From JAPLVB01 sp964353635 (lineage in GTDB: Archaea; Aenigmatarchaeota; Aenigmatarchaeia; QMZP01), in contig CAYGVS010000010.1 in NCBI GenBank assembly GCA_964353635.1, positions 1 to 35,810 of the forward strand: a stretch of 35,810 nt of DNA, in the 5' to 3' direction. A model generated the notes under the pieces. The model did not search any database and was not told the DNA's origin. It saw nothing but the letters and a program-made list of their open reading frames with translations. The first letter of the stretch is position 1; each line of letters begins with the position of its first letter. The position numbers were made by a program, and so were the translations under genes. Of this stretch, positions 1 to 7,463 are shown one piece after another.

Positions 1-288
1 CGAGAGCTCATCCGTGAAGCCTTGGAGTTGGTACAGGCCAGCGAATACGTGCAGATGACGGAATTGCCGCAAGCTACCATCGAGGCCTTGAGTGCCTATC
101 TCAACGAGCATGTTGGAACAGATAGGCCACATGTGATCCACTTTGATGGACACGGGGCCTTTGGTCGAGTCTGTCCAAATGGCCACTTTACTCTACAGGT
201 TGGCACCCAGCGCTGCAGGCAGTGCGGCCAGGTCCTGCCTAACCAGTTCTCCGGCTATCTTGCCTTTGAACGCGCCCACTCCCTTTGA
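1..288 (+). CDS. CHAT-like (caspase-fold) protein, internal fragment
   Basis: The frame is open from base 1 and has no start inside the window. It reads HVIHFDGHGAFGR followed by two Cys pairs (CPNGH region and CRQCG) and then GYLAFE. HFDGHG with a following GYLAFE-type strand is typical of CHAT domains, which are caspase-like proteases in bacterial signalling and defence proteins; the Cys pairs look like a small zinc-binding insert. After about base 276 the frame runs into the antisense strand of rpoA' and soon stops. I infer that this is a fragment of another gene, probably from another genome, joined to the RNA polymerase contig. The CHAT call rests on a short motif stretch only. Confidence 0.5.
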   Translation, partial: RELIREALELVQASEYVQMTELPQATIEALSAYLNEHVGTDRPHVIHFDGHGAFGRVCPNGHFTLQVGTQRCRQCGQVLPNQFSGYLAFERAHSL

Positions 289-1965
289 GTCCATGCATCC
301 TGTCTTGAGCTCCCCATTCCTTATAATCACCCACGCGTCATGCTCGCATCCGGAACGCGTGCATTCGTCGCAATTCTCGCATGAATTGCCTTTGTACTCC
401 ATGTTCAGGCCCTTTGGCAGCAGCATGCTGAACAGCTCCTTCCCTGTGAACTGCTCCTGCTCAGGAAGCTCGATGTCAATGCCAGCATCACCAAAAAGCT
501 GGCTTGCCTCCTCGCGGTTCAGCACTGTGGCCTTCTTCGTAAGCAGGAAGACCCCTGATATCTGGTCCAGGTCCAGGCCGATGACAGGCCCGCCTGACCT
601 TGGGGACTTTATGTTGTACTTGACATCCATGAGCATCTCGGCCTCTGCCCTCGCCTCCTCTGTCTGCAATGCGTGCAGGTTCATCTCGTCGCCATCGAAG
701 TCAGCGTTGTAGGGCGGGCACACGCTGGGGTTCATCCTGAAGGTCCTGTAGGGCATGACCTTCACCCTGTGCGCCATCATGGAGACCCTGTGGAGAGAGG
801 GCTGCCTGTTGAACAGGACTATGTCGCCGTCCTGCAGCTGCCTGTCCACCACCCAGTCGACCGTTATGTTCTCGATCAGGTCCTTCCTGTTCTCCTCCGT
901 GACCTTAATCCTCCTTCCGTCAGGCCTCTGCATGTAGTTGACTTTCCCTGATTTTATCATGTCCTTTATCTGCTTGATATTGATGCTGGTCACGTATTCG
1001 GGTAAGGTTAGCTCCTGGGCTATGGACTCCGGCACCCCGACCTCGTTTATCGAAAGCGTGGGGTCAGGGGATATTACTGTCCTTGCGGAGAAGTTCACCC
1101 TCTTCCCAAGGAGATTTCCCCTTATGCGGCCCTCCTTTGCCTTAAGCCTCTGGACAATGCCTTTGAGCGGCCTGCCTGACCTGTGCCTGGCAAGCGGGAC
1201 CCCTGTGAGCTCGTTGTCAAAATAAGTGGAGACATGGTACTGGACGAGCTCCCAAAGGTCATTCAGTATGAACTCGGGCGCGCCGATGTCGATGTTCTCC
1301 TTGAGCGACTGGTTTATCCTAACTATGTCCACAAGCTTGTGCGTGAGGTCGTCTTCGCTCCTTTCGCCTCCTTCAAGTGTGATGGAGGGCCTCATGGTCA
1401 CCGGAGGTATTGGGAACAGGGTGAGCACAAGCCATTCCGGCCTTCCGCCCCTCATGCCTATGGCCTTTAGGTCGCTGTCCTTTATCTTCTCGAACCTCTC
1501 CCTTATGGTCATGGAAGAGAGCTCTTCCTTGTCCTCATAGAAAGCATAAGGCTTGACGAACGTGATCTTCTGCTGCTGCGCCCCGCAGTGCGGGCACTTG
1601 GATACCGATGGAACAGCCTTCTTCCTGGTCGCGGGCTTCGCATCGACTGTCATGATTCTCGAGCATTTCCTGCATGTGTGCCTGAGGATGTAATAAATGA
1701 TCTTCGTGTACAGCACATGGACTATGGGCTTGGCGAGCTCAAGATAGCCGAAGTGGCCCGGGCATTCCCCGATGCCGCCCCCGCATGTCCTGCAGTGGAA
1801 TCCCGGGTCTATCACGCCCATCCTAGGGTCCATCACCCCTCCCTCCACTGGATAGCCGTCGGCGTCGTAAAGGTCTGATGTCACTATGCGGACGCGCGCC
1901 ATGTTCCTGATCATGTCAGGGAACATGAGGCTGAATTCCAGCTCCTTTATCTTCGACAATGCCAT
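193..1965 (-). CDS. rpoA1: DNA-directed RNA polymerase subunit A' (N-terminal two thirds; C-terminus lost)
   Basis: Large catalytic subunit A' of archaeal RNA polymerase. Visible in order: N-terminal DLYDADGYPVEGG and MDPRMGVIDPG, a zinc-binding CRTCGG...CPGHFG, a second CRKC...CPHC pair, the RLKAKEGRIRGNLLGKRVNF lid/rudder region, and the catalytic NADFDGDEMN at about residue 420, whose three Asp bind the active-site magnesium. A' proteins are usually about 870-900 residues; this frame stops near 590. The last residues that fit the family are about AFKGKIAGELV; the final dozen do not fit and lie over the CHAT-like fragment, so the real 3' end is missing. I chose the start MALSKIKELEF because the family begins there; an in-frame ATG at 2013 overlaps the rpoB' stop but would add 16 unrelated residues that cover a hairpin. 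Last gene of the rpoH-rpoB''-rpoB'-rpoA' operon in this window. Confidence 0.95.
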   Translation of the reverse strand: MALSKIKELEFSLMFPDMIRNMARVRIVTSDLYDADGYPVEGGVMDPRMGVIDPGFHCRTCGGGIGECPGHFGYLELAKPIVHVLYTKIIYYILRHTCRKCSRIMTVDAKPATRKKAVPSVSKCPHCGAQQQKITFVKPYAFYEDKEELSSMTIRERFEKIKDSDLKAIGMRGGRPEWLVLTLFPIPPVTMRPSITLEGGERSEDDLTHKLVDIVRINQSLKENIDIGAPEFILNDLWELVQYHVSTYFDNELTGVPLARHRSGRPLKGIVQRLKAKEGRIRGNLLGKRVNFSARTVISPDPTLSINEVGVPESIAQELTLPEYVTSINIKQIKDMIKSGKVNYMQRPDGRRIKVTEENRKDLIENITVDWVVDRQLQDGDIVLFNRQPSLHRVSMMAHRVKVMPYRTFRMNPSVCPPYNADFDGDEMNLHALQTEEARAEAEMLMDVKYNIKSPRSGGPVIGLDLDQISGVFLLTKKATVLNREEASQLFGDAGIDIELPEQEQFTGKELFSMLLPKGLNMEYKGNSCENCDECTRSGCEHDAWVIIRNGELKTGCMDSKGVGAFKGKIAGELVRQDLAALPAALGANL

Positions 1966-1984
1966 AATAACCAACTCTTTGACT

Positions 1985-2006
1985 GAAGTTGTTATCAAAC
2001 AACTTC
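1985..2006. repeat. Small GAAG/CTTC palindrome in the rpoB'-rpoA' spacer
   Basis: Perfect 9-bp stem GAAGTTGTT / AACAACTTC around a 4-nt loop ATCA. Member of the dispersed hairpin family seen at 3891, 5397, 5449, 5583, 7387, 9972, 22529, 27146 and 34759. It lies just before the chosen rpoA' start. Confidence 0.8.
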
Positions 2007-2012
2007 TTTCCA

Positions 2013-3858
2013 TTAGAGCTCCTCAGTCACGATTTTTGGATAGATTATCATTGACTTCATCTCGTCTGCAGTGAGCTTGAAGGCATATGCCGTCTCCACC
2101 CAGGCGATCTCACTGTCCTTGCAGATCGAGCAGTAGGTCCTGTTCTTGACCACATCATGTATGGCCACGAGCCCGCACTTCTTGCATATGGGTATCTTGG
2201 TGTTGTCGGAGTCGAACCTTTCCTTGAGCGTGAGCGCTGCGCCGTGGCCAACAAGGCACTGCTGCTCCATCTCCCCTATCCTCAGCCCTCCCCTCTTCGC
2301 GCGGCCCTCTGTCGGCTGCTTCGTGAGGAGGGTGACCGGGCCCCTTGACCTTGCATGTATCTTGTTGGCGACCATGTGGTCGAGCTTCATGTAATAGGAT
2401 ATGCCTGTGAATATCAGCACTTCATACTGCTTGCCTGTCCTTCCGTCATAGAGCCTCTCCTTCCCGTCATCCCTGAAGCCCATGCCTTTCATGGCCTTCC
2501 TTATCTCAGCCTCCTTCATGTGGCTGAAGGCAGAGGAGTCTACCCTCTTCCCCGCATAGCTTCCCATTTTTCCGGCAAGCATCTCCAGCAGCTGGCCCAC
2601 TGTCATCCTCGATGGGATGGCATGGGGATTGAATATGATGTCCGGGACCACCCCACCTGGTGTGAAGGGCATGTCCTCCTGCGGGACCAGAAGGCTCACC
2701 ACACCCTTCTGGCCGTGCCTTGACGCGAACTTGTCGCCCAGCTCAGGGATCCTGTTGTCCCTTATCACGACCTTCAGAAGCGGGTTGGCGTCAGTGGTCT
2801 CTGAGATTATTATCTTGTCCACCACCCCCTGCTCGCCATGGCGGATGGTGACAGAGGTCTCGCGCTTGTTCTCCACATCGCTCACGAACTCCTCGCCGGA
2901 ANNNNNNNNNNCTTAGCGGTGATATCTTGCCTATAAGCACTGAATCAGAGGCAACGGGCGTCTCAGGGTTGATTATGCCGTCCTCATCTATGTCCTTGTA
3001 GGCTGCATCTCCCCTGAAGCCCTTGATCGCAGGGTCTGGTATGGCTATCGCGTCCTCCTGGCCTCCCCAGTACTTCTTCTTCATGGTCTCGTAGGTCCTG
3101 AAGTAGAACGAGCGGAACAATCCCCTTTCCACAGAGGACTTGTTCATTATGATGGCATCGTTCATGTTGTAGCCGTCATGGCACATGATGGCGATGATTA
3201 TGTTCTGCCCCTCAGGGTACTGCTCCATTATCCCGCTAACCTTGGTGGACACGAAGGGCGCCTGCGGGTATGCAAGCACGTTGAACTTGGTGTCTGTCCT
3301 CAGCGGGAAGTTGTTGGCCATAAGGCCTATGGCCTGCCCCACCATCTTGGCCCCATAGTTGATCCTGTCCCCTCTGTTGTATTCAGGATATGGTATGAGG
3401 TTCGCGGAAAGCCCTATCATGCTGATGGGATCTATCTCCATGTGGGTGTGATCCTTGTTGAGCTCCTCTTTCCAGAGAGCAATGTAAGAATTCTCTTCCT
3501 CCTCGGTGTCCAGGTACTCTATTATCCCATGCTGGACAAGGTAGGACCAGTCTATCTTCCCTTCGGCAAGCTTCTCTATTACCTGGTCAGTTATCCTTGG
3601 CTTGCCTGCCTCAACGATAATCAGGGGGCGCCTGACCCTTCCGTGTGTGGTGTTGACCCTTATCTCCTCCAGCTCGGGGAAGAAAGCTATGTTCACCTGG
3701 CTGGATATGAGATTCATCGTTCTCTTCTTCCTGACGTTGTCCACGAACTCCGTGGCATTCTTGACCTCCGTAAGGTACCTGCCGTTGAAGTAGACGTCTG
3801 CTCTTGAAGGCTTCTTCAGCGCCTCCGGAACCTTTGGCTTTTCCTTTGGTGGCGTCAT
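2013..3858 (-). CDS. rpoB1: DNA-directed RNA polymerase subunit B' (C-terminal half of split B), with assembly gap
   Basis: C-terminal half of the second-largest RNA polymerase subunit, separate from B'' as in many Euryarchaeota and relatives. Before the gap: GYNMNDAIIMNKSSVERGLF and the FRTYE region. After the gap: RETSVTIRHGE, ELGDKFASRHGQKGV (active-site and RNA-binding region), PFTPGGVVPDIIFNPHAIPS, and a C-terminal zinc site CKKCG...CSIC. Ten Ns at 2902-2911 interrupt it. The two sides are in different frames if the gap is exactly 10 nt but match the family on both sides, so the gap length is a placeholder; an intact gene needs a multiple of three. The upstream start MTPPKEKPKVP follows rpoB'' by 56 nt that hold a hairpin. 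Confidence 0.95.
2902..2911. other. Assembly gap (10 N) inside rpoB'
   Basis: Ten unknown bases, likely a scaffold placeholder. The flanks encode GKISPL on the upstream side and SGEEFVSDVE on the downstream side, which are near neighbours in the B' family, so only a few codons seem to be missing. Confidence 0.95.
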
Positions 3859-3890
3859 AATGACTCCCTTATATCAATTGTCCTTTGACT

Positions 3891-3912
3891 GAAGGCGGCT
3901 CTTGCCGCCTTC
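3891..3912. repeat. Small GAAG/CTTC palindrome between rpoB'' and rpoB'
   Basis: Stem GAAGGCGG / CCGCCTTC (8 bp, perfect) with loop CTCTTG. The same loop occurs at 5449 and 5583, within the longer loop at 5397, and as its reverse complement at 7387. Confidence 0.85.
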
Positions 3913-3914
3913 TA

Positions 3915-5369
3915 TCAAGTGGTTATGCTCTTGATGAGCGTCTCGTTCTCCTTCGCATCCAGCCCCGGCGTGATCTCGGCGAGGAGAGCGAGGTGCTTCC
4001 TCAGGCCAATGGATGAGCCCTCCGGGGTCTCTGCAGGGCAGAGTCTTCCCCATTCTGTCGGGTGTATCTGCCTTGCCTTGAAATGCTCCTGGGTGGACGT
4101 GAGCGGCGAGATTATGGAGCGGAGGTGCGAGATGGTCTTGACGTATGAGCTCCTGTCAAGCCTCTGCGAAACCCCTGTCCTCCCGCCTATCCAGTTGCCT
4201 GTTGCCAGGCTGGAGAGTATCTGCTTGGTGACTGCGTTAGCCTCAATTATCCCTTGGATGGAGGAATGCTTGCCCCGCTTCACCAATTTCTGGTAGTTGT
4301 AGCTCATCTTCGCGAGCAGCCCCCACCTTCCAAGAAGTATGGACCTGAATAGCTGGCCAAGCAGCTCGCCTGACATGAGCAGCCGCTTGTTCCCGTAGTG
4401 GTCTATGTCGTCCTCCGGCATCTGGTTTATGCCGACCATGATGGTCTTCCTGACTATCTTGGCCAGGAACTTGGCCTTCTCCAGCCTGAACCTCTCCTCC
4501 TGCCCTATGTGCGGGAGGAGATACCTGTCAAGTATCTGGATGACCCTCTCGTCCCTGTAGTCCTCGGAGACCTTCAGCTTCTTCCCGATGAGGGCCATGG
4601 CCTCGTCCTTGGTGGTGACATCAGTCTGGTAGAGGTTGATGTAGAGCTCGTTCAGTATCCTCTGGTCATGGGAGATGGAGAAGCATATCTCCTTGTCGGT
4701 CTCCAGGCCGAGGGCCTTCATCAGTATGACGATGGGAAGCTTCCTTATGTTGGCGAAGGATATGCTTATCTCCCCGTCAGGCTTCCTCTCGATGACATGC
4801 CTCTGCTTGAAGCCTGACCTCTCGGAGTTTATCCTTACTGAAACGCTGTCCTTGCTCTTCTCAAAAATCGTCTTGTTGGATGCTATCTCCTCTATAAGCA
4901 CAAGCACCCTCTCAGTGCCGTTCACTATGAAATACCCGCCGGGGTCGTTCGGGTCCTCGCCCTTCTCTATCAGCTCCTGTTCCGACATCCCGTAAGTGGA
5001 GCAGAGCGTGGACTTGACCATTATCGGTATGCTCCCTATGTGCACGTTCTCCGACTTCTCTGTTATCCCGTTCACGATGGGCGTGATGTCCACATAAAGC
5101 GGGGCTGCATAAGTGAGGTTGCGGATCCTAGCCTCGTTGGGGTATATCTGCCTTGTGGAGCCGTCAGCCTCCTTGATTATGGGCTTCCCCAAAGAAATCT
5201 TCCCGAACTTGAGCTTGAGGTCTCCCACTTCAGGGTTCAGCTTCACAGTCCCTATCTCGTCTATGATCTCCTGTATGCCCCTATCCAAGAAGTTGTTGAA
5301 AGAATCTATCTGGAAGTTGACCCAGCCCCTTTCCCTTTCAAACGCCTTGAGCAAAGCTTCGAATGACAT
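3915..5369 (-). CDS. rpoB2: DNA-directed RNA polymerase subunit B'' (N-terminal half of split B)
   Basis: N-terminal half of the split B subunit, 484 aa, near the usual size of about 500. Visible: GYFIVNGTERVLVLIEE (protrusion/lobe core), a fork region with RHVIERKPDGE, MLIGKKLK-like lobe sequence (here ALIGKKLKVSED), DHYGNKRLLMSGELL, and the C-terminal WGRLCPAETPEGSSIGLRKH that closes B'' proteins. The start MSFEALLKAFERERGW gives the expected N-terminus. A 273-nt spacer rich in repeats separates it from rpoH, longer than usual in this operon and with a possible internal promoter. Confidence 0.96.
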   Translation of the reverse strand: MSFEALLKAFERERGWVNFQIDSFNNFLDRGIQEIIDEIGTVKLNPEVGDLKLKFGKISLGKPIIKEADGSTRQIYPNEARIRNLTYAAPLYVDITPIVNGITEKSENVHIGSIPIMVKSTLCSTYGMSEQELIEKGEDPNDPGGYFIVNGTERVLVLIEEIASNKTIFEKSKDSVSVRINSERSGFKQRHVIERKPDGEISISFANIRKLPIVILMKALGLETDKEICFSISHDQRILNELYINLYQTDVTTKDEAMALIGKKLKVSEDYRDERVIQILDRYLLPHIGQEERFRLEKAKFLAKIVRKTIMVGINQMPEDDIDHYGNKRLLMSGELLGQLFRSILLGRWGLLAKMSYNYQKLVKRGKHSSIQGIIEANAVTKQILSSLATGNWIGGRTGVSQRLDRSSYVKTISHLRSIISPLTSTQEHFKARQIHPTEWGRLCPAETPEGSSIGLRKHLALLAEITPGLDAKENETLIKSITT

Positions 5370-5396
5370 GACCCTACCCCGACCCGATTATGGATT

Positions 5397-5418
5397 GAAG
5401 GTGCCTCTTGACACCTTC
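5397..5418. repeat. Small GAAG/CTTC palindrome upstream of rpoB''
   Basis: Stem GAAGGTG / CACCTTC with loop CCTCTTGA, which contains the CTCTTG seen in sister copies. GGTG/CACC here replaces GGCG/CGCC elsewhere, so both sides of the stem changed together. Confidence 0.8.
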
Positions 5419-5430
5419 CCTCTTCTGGCT

Positions 5431-5487
5431 AGAAGGCGGTAGTGGCTGGAAGTTGACTCTTGTCAACTTCGCTCTTTTGGCGCCTTC
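5431..5487. repeat. 57-bp direct repeat, copy 1 (nested hairpin)
   Basis: Matches 5565-5621 at 56 of 57 positions. The outer ends are GAAGGCG / CGCCTTC; inside is a perfect 8-bp stem GAAGTTGA / TCAACTTC with loop CTCTTG (5449-5470). It looks like one family hairpin held inside another. Confidence 0.9.
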
Positions 5488-5522
5488 GTTCCAGTGTCCG
5501 ACCCAGCTGTATAGGCGGTTAT

Positions 5523-5531
5523 GAATATAAA
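5523..5531 (-). promoter_or_regulatory. Possible TATA box for rpoB''
   Basis: The minus strand reads TTTATATTC between the two 57-bp repeats. A start site about 25 nt downstream would give a leader of some 130 nt carrying repeat copy 1 and the 5397 hairpin. Position and consensus fit an archaeal promoter; no other support. Confidence 0.4.
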
Positions 5532-5564
5532 GCTTACTCCCTTGACTGAAGGTGAACGTTAGTT

Positions 5565-5621
5565 AGAAGGCGGTAGTGGCTGGAAGTTGACTCTTGTCAA
5601 CTTCGCTCTTTTGTCGCCTTC
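5565..5621. repeat. 57-bp direct repeat, copy 2 (nested hairpin)
   Basis: Second copy of the 5431-5487 repeat, same orientation, one mismatch near the 3' end (G to T). The inner hairpin is at 5583-5604. Confidence 0.9.
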
Positions 5622-5642
5622 TTTCCCTTGTTCCACCTTCTT

Positions 5643-5894
5643 TCATTTTTCGACCACTACCCTGTAATAGACTGACTCGCCCGCTGTCTGGGATTTCCTG
5701 GTTATTCTTACCATGTCCCCGGGCTTTGCGCCTATCCTCTTTATCACAGGGTCTGAATCGAGCACCTTGGGCATCTGCTTCTCGCTTGAGCCCATCCTCT
5801 CTATGACATCCTTCTTCTCGGCCGCGCTGAGCACCTCATGCTTCGGCACGAGCTGGTGCTTCAGTATGTCCAGGCCTGATTCCTTTTCTTCCAT
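5643..5894 (-). CDS. rpoH: DNA-directed RNA polymerase subunit H
   Basis: Small RNA polymerase subunit, the archaeal counterpart of the eukaryotic RPB5 C-terminal domain. 83 aa, the expected size. Family marks: ILKHQLVPKHEVLS near the N-terminus, LPK-like MPKVLDSDPV, GAKPGDMVRI, and the C-terminal YYRVVVEK. It comes first in the polymerase operon, as in most archaea. Confidence 0.96.
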   Translation of the reverse strand: MEEKESGLDILKHQLVPKHEVLSAAEKKDVIERMGSSEKQMPKVLDSDPVIKRIGAKPGDMVRITRKSQTAGESVYYRVVVEK

Positions 5895-5902
5895 ATCATG
5901 TT

Positions 5903-5953
5903 GAAGGCGGAATTAGCTTGAATGCGGCTATTGCCTAATTCAATCCCGCCTTC
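5903..5953. repeat. Long GAAGGCGG/CCGCCTTC hairpin upstream of rpoH
   Basis: Outer stem GAAGGCGG / CCGCCTTC (8 bp) with a second inner stem AATTAG / CTAATT. It fills almost all of the spacer between the AbrB-ACT stop and the rpoH start. Long-form relative of the small palindromes. Confidence 0.7.
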
Positions 5954-5957
5954 CCTC

Positions 5958-6356
5958 CTATGTTCCGATTATCTCCATGTTCTTGATGAGGCTTGAGCCC
6001 AGGAGGCTCGACCTTATGCTATCCACCTTTCCCCTGCACTGGGAGGTGTCCACTATGAGGTTCCATTCGGCTGTCTTGCCCTTAACAAGGGACATGCTCT
6101 TGCTCATCAGCACGTGGATGTTGTATTTACTAAGCGCGTCGGCAATGACTGCAAGGCTCCCTGGGGAGTCAGCCATGGTGATCTTGAACTCCGCTGTCCT
6201 CTCCTTGACTAGCGGAAGGATGCGCACCTCGGACTTCCTGCTGTCCTGAAGGATGATTATCTCCGTCCCTTCCTCCACATTCAGGAACTTCCTTATACCG
6301 GAAGGTATGAGAAGCCGTCCCTTGGAATCAATCCGGGTGATATTACTATTTCTCAT
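5958..6356 (-). CDS. AbrB/SpoVT-type DNA-binding domain fused to an ACT domain
   Basis: 132 aa. Residues about 1-45 (NITRIDSKGRLLIPSGIRK...VEEGTEIII) form an AbrB/MazE-type swapped-hairpin DNA-binding domain. Residues about 58-130 (FKITMADSPGSLAVIADALSKYNI) form an ACT domain, a small-molecule binding module that often senses amino acids. The combination implies an amino-acid-responsive transcription regulator; ligand and targets are not visible. It lies upstream of rpoH on the same strand and near glutamate dehydrogenase. Confidence 0.85.
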   Translation of the reverse strand: MRNSNITRIDSKGRLLIPSGIRKFLNVEEGTEIIILQDSRKSEVRILPLVKERTAEFKITMADSPGSLAVIADALSKYNIHVLMSKSMSLVKGKTAEWNLIVDTSQCRGKVDSIRSSLLGSSLIKNMEIIGT

Positions 6357-6468
6357 AAATCCACTTTTGAGGCGGGAATCTCCTTCGAGAGCAGAGGTTT
6401 TTCCGTTCAGGCAAATTCACCCACTTTTTTTCCCACCAAAAGAAAAACAGAATTATTTATGGCGTATG

Positions 6469-6478
6469 TATTTATAAG
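6469..6478 (-). promoter_or_regulatory. Candidate TATA box for the AbrB-ACT gene
   Basis: The minus strand has CTTATAAATA here, and a second AT-rich candidate CATAAATAATT lies at 6451-6461. Either would leave a leader of roughly 70-90 nt. The choice between them is open. Confidence 0.35.
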
Positions 6479-6527
6479 CTTTGCGCTTCTGAAGCTTGTT
6501 TTCCGGCCTTTTCTTGCCATTGGCATG

Positions 6528-6539
6528 ATAATATAAATG
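6528..6539 (+). promoter_or_regulatory. TATA box for the thioredoxin-fold gene (leaderless)
   Basis: ATAATATAAATG is centred about 26 nt before the ATG at 6559, the spacing of an archaeal leaderless transcript. No Shine-Dalgarno sequence precedes the ATG. Confidence 0.6.
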
Positions 6540-6558
6540 TTAGATATATAAATACACC

Positions 6559-7167
6559 ATGGATTCTCCTGGCGGCAAAGGGAGCAGATGGCTCTACCTA
6601 GCAGCCATTGCAGTGCTCTCTGTGGCAGTGATATTCCTTCTGTTCAGCAACATGCAGGGCCTTTCCATATCAGGGAGCCAGAGCCAGGCCGAGGGCAGCG
6701 TGAAGGAGCTCTTCGGCATACTGGCCGGAGGGGATGTGGAGATTGCCAGCATAATGGAGGAGTCAGGCATTTATAAGATGCTCGTCAAGATTCCCACCTC
6801 TTCAGGCACACCTGCCTACCAGGAGGTATATGTGACCAAGGATGGCAAGCTTGTAACGGACAAGCTGCTTGCCATTGAGGACTACAGGAAGAGCCTTCTC
6901 ACAAGCAGGAACTTCTCCCAGTGCCTTTCCGACAGTGGCGTGATCATAGTCGGCCTGAGCACGAACAACTATACAGTCATGCAGGTCCAGCTTCTGGGCG
7001 ATTTCGGCTCCCGGCTTTACTATGACTGCGGCGGGGACAACATGGCCACATGCCAGCAGCTTAACATAACCATGGTACCTTCTGTCGTCGTGAACAACAC
7101 AATATATGAAGGGCTGAAGCCTGTGGAATGGTTCGAGCAGATGACGGGATGCAGGTGGGGAGCGTAA
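6559..7167 (+). CDS. Membrane-anchored thioredoxin-fold protein
   Basis: 202 aa. One N-terminal membrane segment (LYLAAIAVLSVAVIFLLF, about residues 12-29) anchors an extracytoplasmic domain. The C-terminal part has a thioredoxin-like layout: a strand GVIIVGLS, a later CQQLNITMVPSVVVNN with the Val-Pro expected at the cis-proline loop, and YEGLKPVEWFEQ as the last helix. No CxxC pair is present; single Cys residues occur at CLSDSG, DCGG and TCQQ, so a classic disulfide exchange site is absent or rearranged. Role unproven; thioredoxin reductase lies about 1.7 kb away. Confidence 0.6.
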   Translation: MDSPGGKGSRWLYLAAIAVLSVAVIFLLFSNMQGLSISGSQSQAEGSVKELFGILAGGDVEIASIMEESGIYKMLVKIPTSSGTPAYQEVYVTKDGKLVTDKLLAIEDYRKSLLTSRNFSQCLSDSGVIIVGLSTNNYTVMQVQLLGDFGSRLYYDCGGDNMATCQQLNITMVPSVVVNNTIYEGLKPVEWFEQMTGCRWGA

Positions 7168-7170
7168 ATC

Positions 7171-7359
7171 ATGGAACCTTATCCAATAGACAACATCGTT
7201 ATTGCGATTAGTGCTTTATCTATCGCCTGTTCAGCGTCTGGCCCAGGCTATTACTTTTTTGGCCATCCCAAGAAGGGTCAGCCAAGCAGGTATGAAAAAT
7301 GGAAAGGCCAAAACGAGCCAGAGCAGCTTGAGTTTGACTTCATGAAAAAATACAAATGA
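7171..7359 (+). CDS. Small hypothetical membrane protein
   Basis: 62 aa, starting 3 nt after the stop of the thioredoxin-fold gene on the same strand. The N-terminal half (IVIAISALSIACSASGPG) could be one membrane segment; the rest is charged (KKGQPSRYEKWKGQ). No family recognised. Tight spacing is the main support; a minus-strand frame overlaps it but lacks a good start. Confidence 0.4.
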   Translation: MEPYPIDNIVIAISALSIACSASGPGYYFFGHPKKGQPSRYEKWKGQNEPEQLEFDFMKKYK

Positions 7360-7386
7360 TGCTGGCTGGAATGCGTCAGTAAGAAG

Positions 7387-7408
7387 GAAGGCGTCAAGAG
7401 ACGCCTTC
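7387..7408. repeat. Small GAAG/CTTC palindrome downstream of gdhA
   Basis: Stem GAAGGCGT / ACGCCTTC (8 bp). The loop reads CAAGAG, the reverse complement of CTCTTG, so this copy is inverted relative to those upstream of rpoB. A further CGCCTTCTTCG follows at about 7419, suggesting a nested longer element. Confidence 0.85.
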
Positions 7409-7463
7409 AATCCAGGAAACGCCTTCTTCGCAAGTCGCATGTTCATGCTGTCTAATGATGCGT

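Noticed and set aside
7231..7446. Minus-strand frame of 71 codons opposite the small 7171-7359 gene
   Set aside because: It runs through the palindromic element at 7387, lacks a ribosome site, and its hydrophobic look comes from the opposite strand of a better placed gene.
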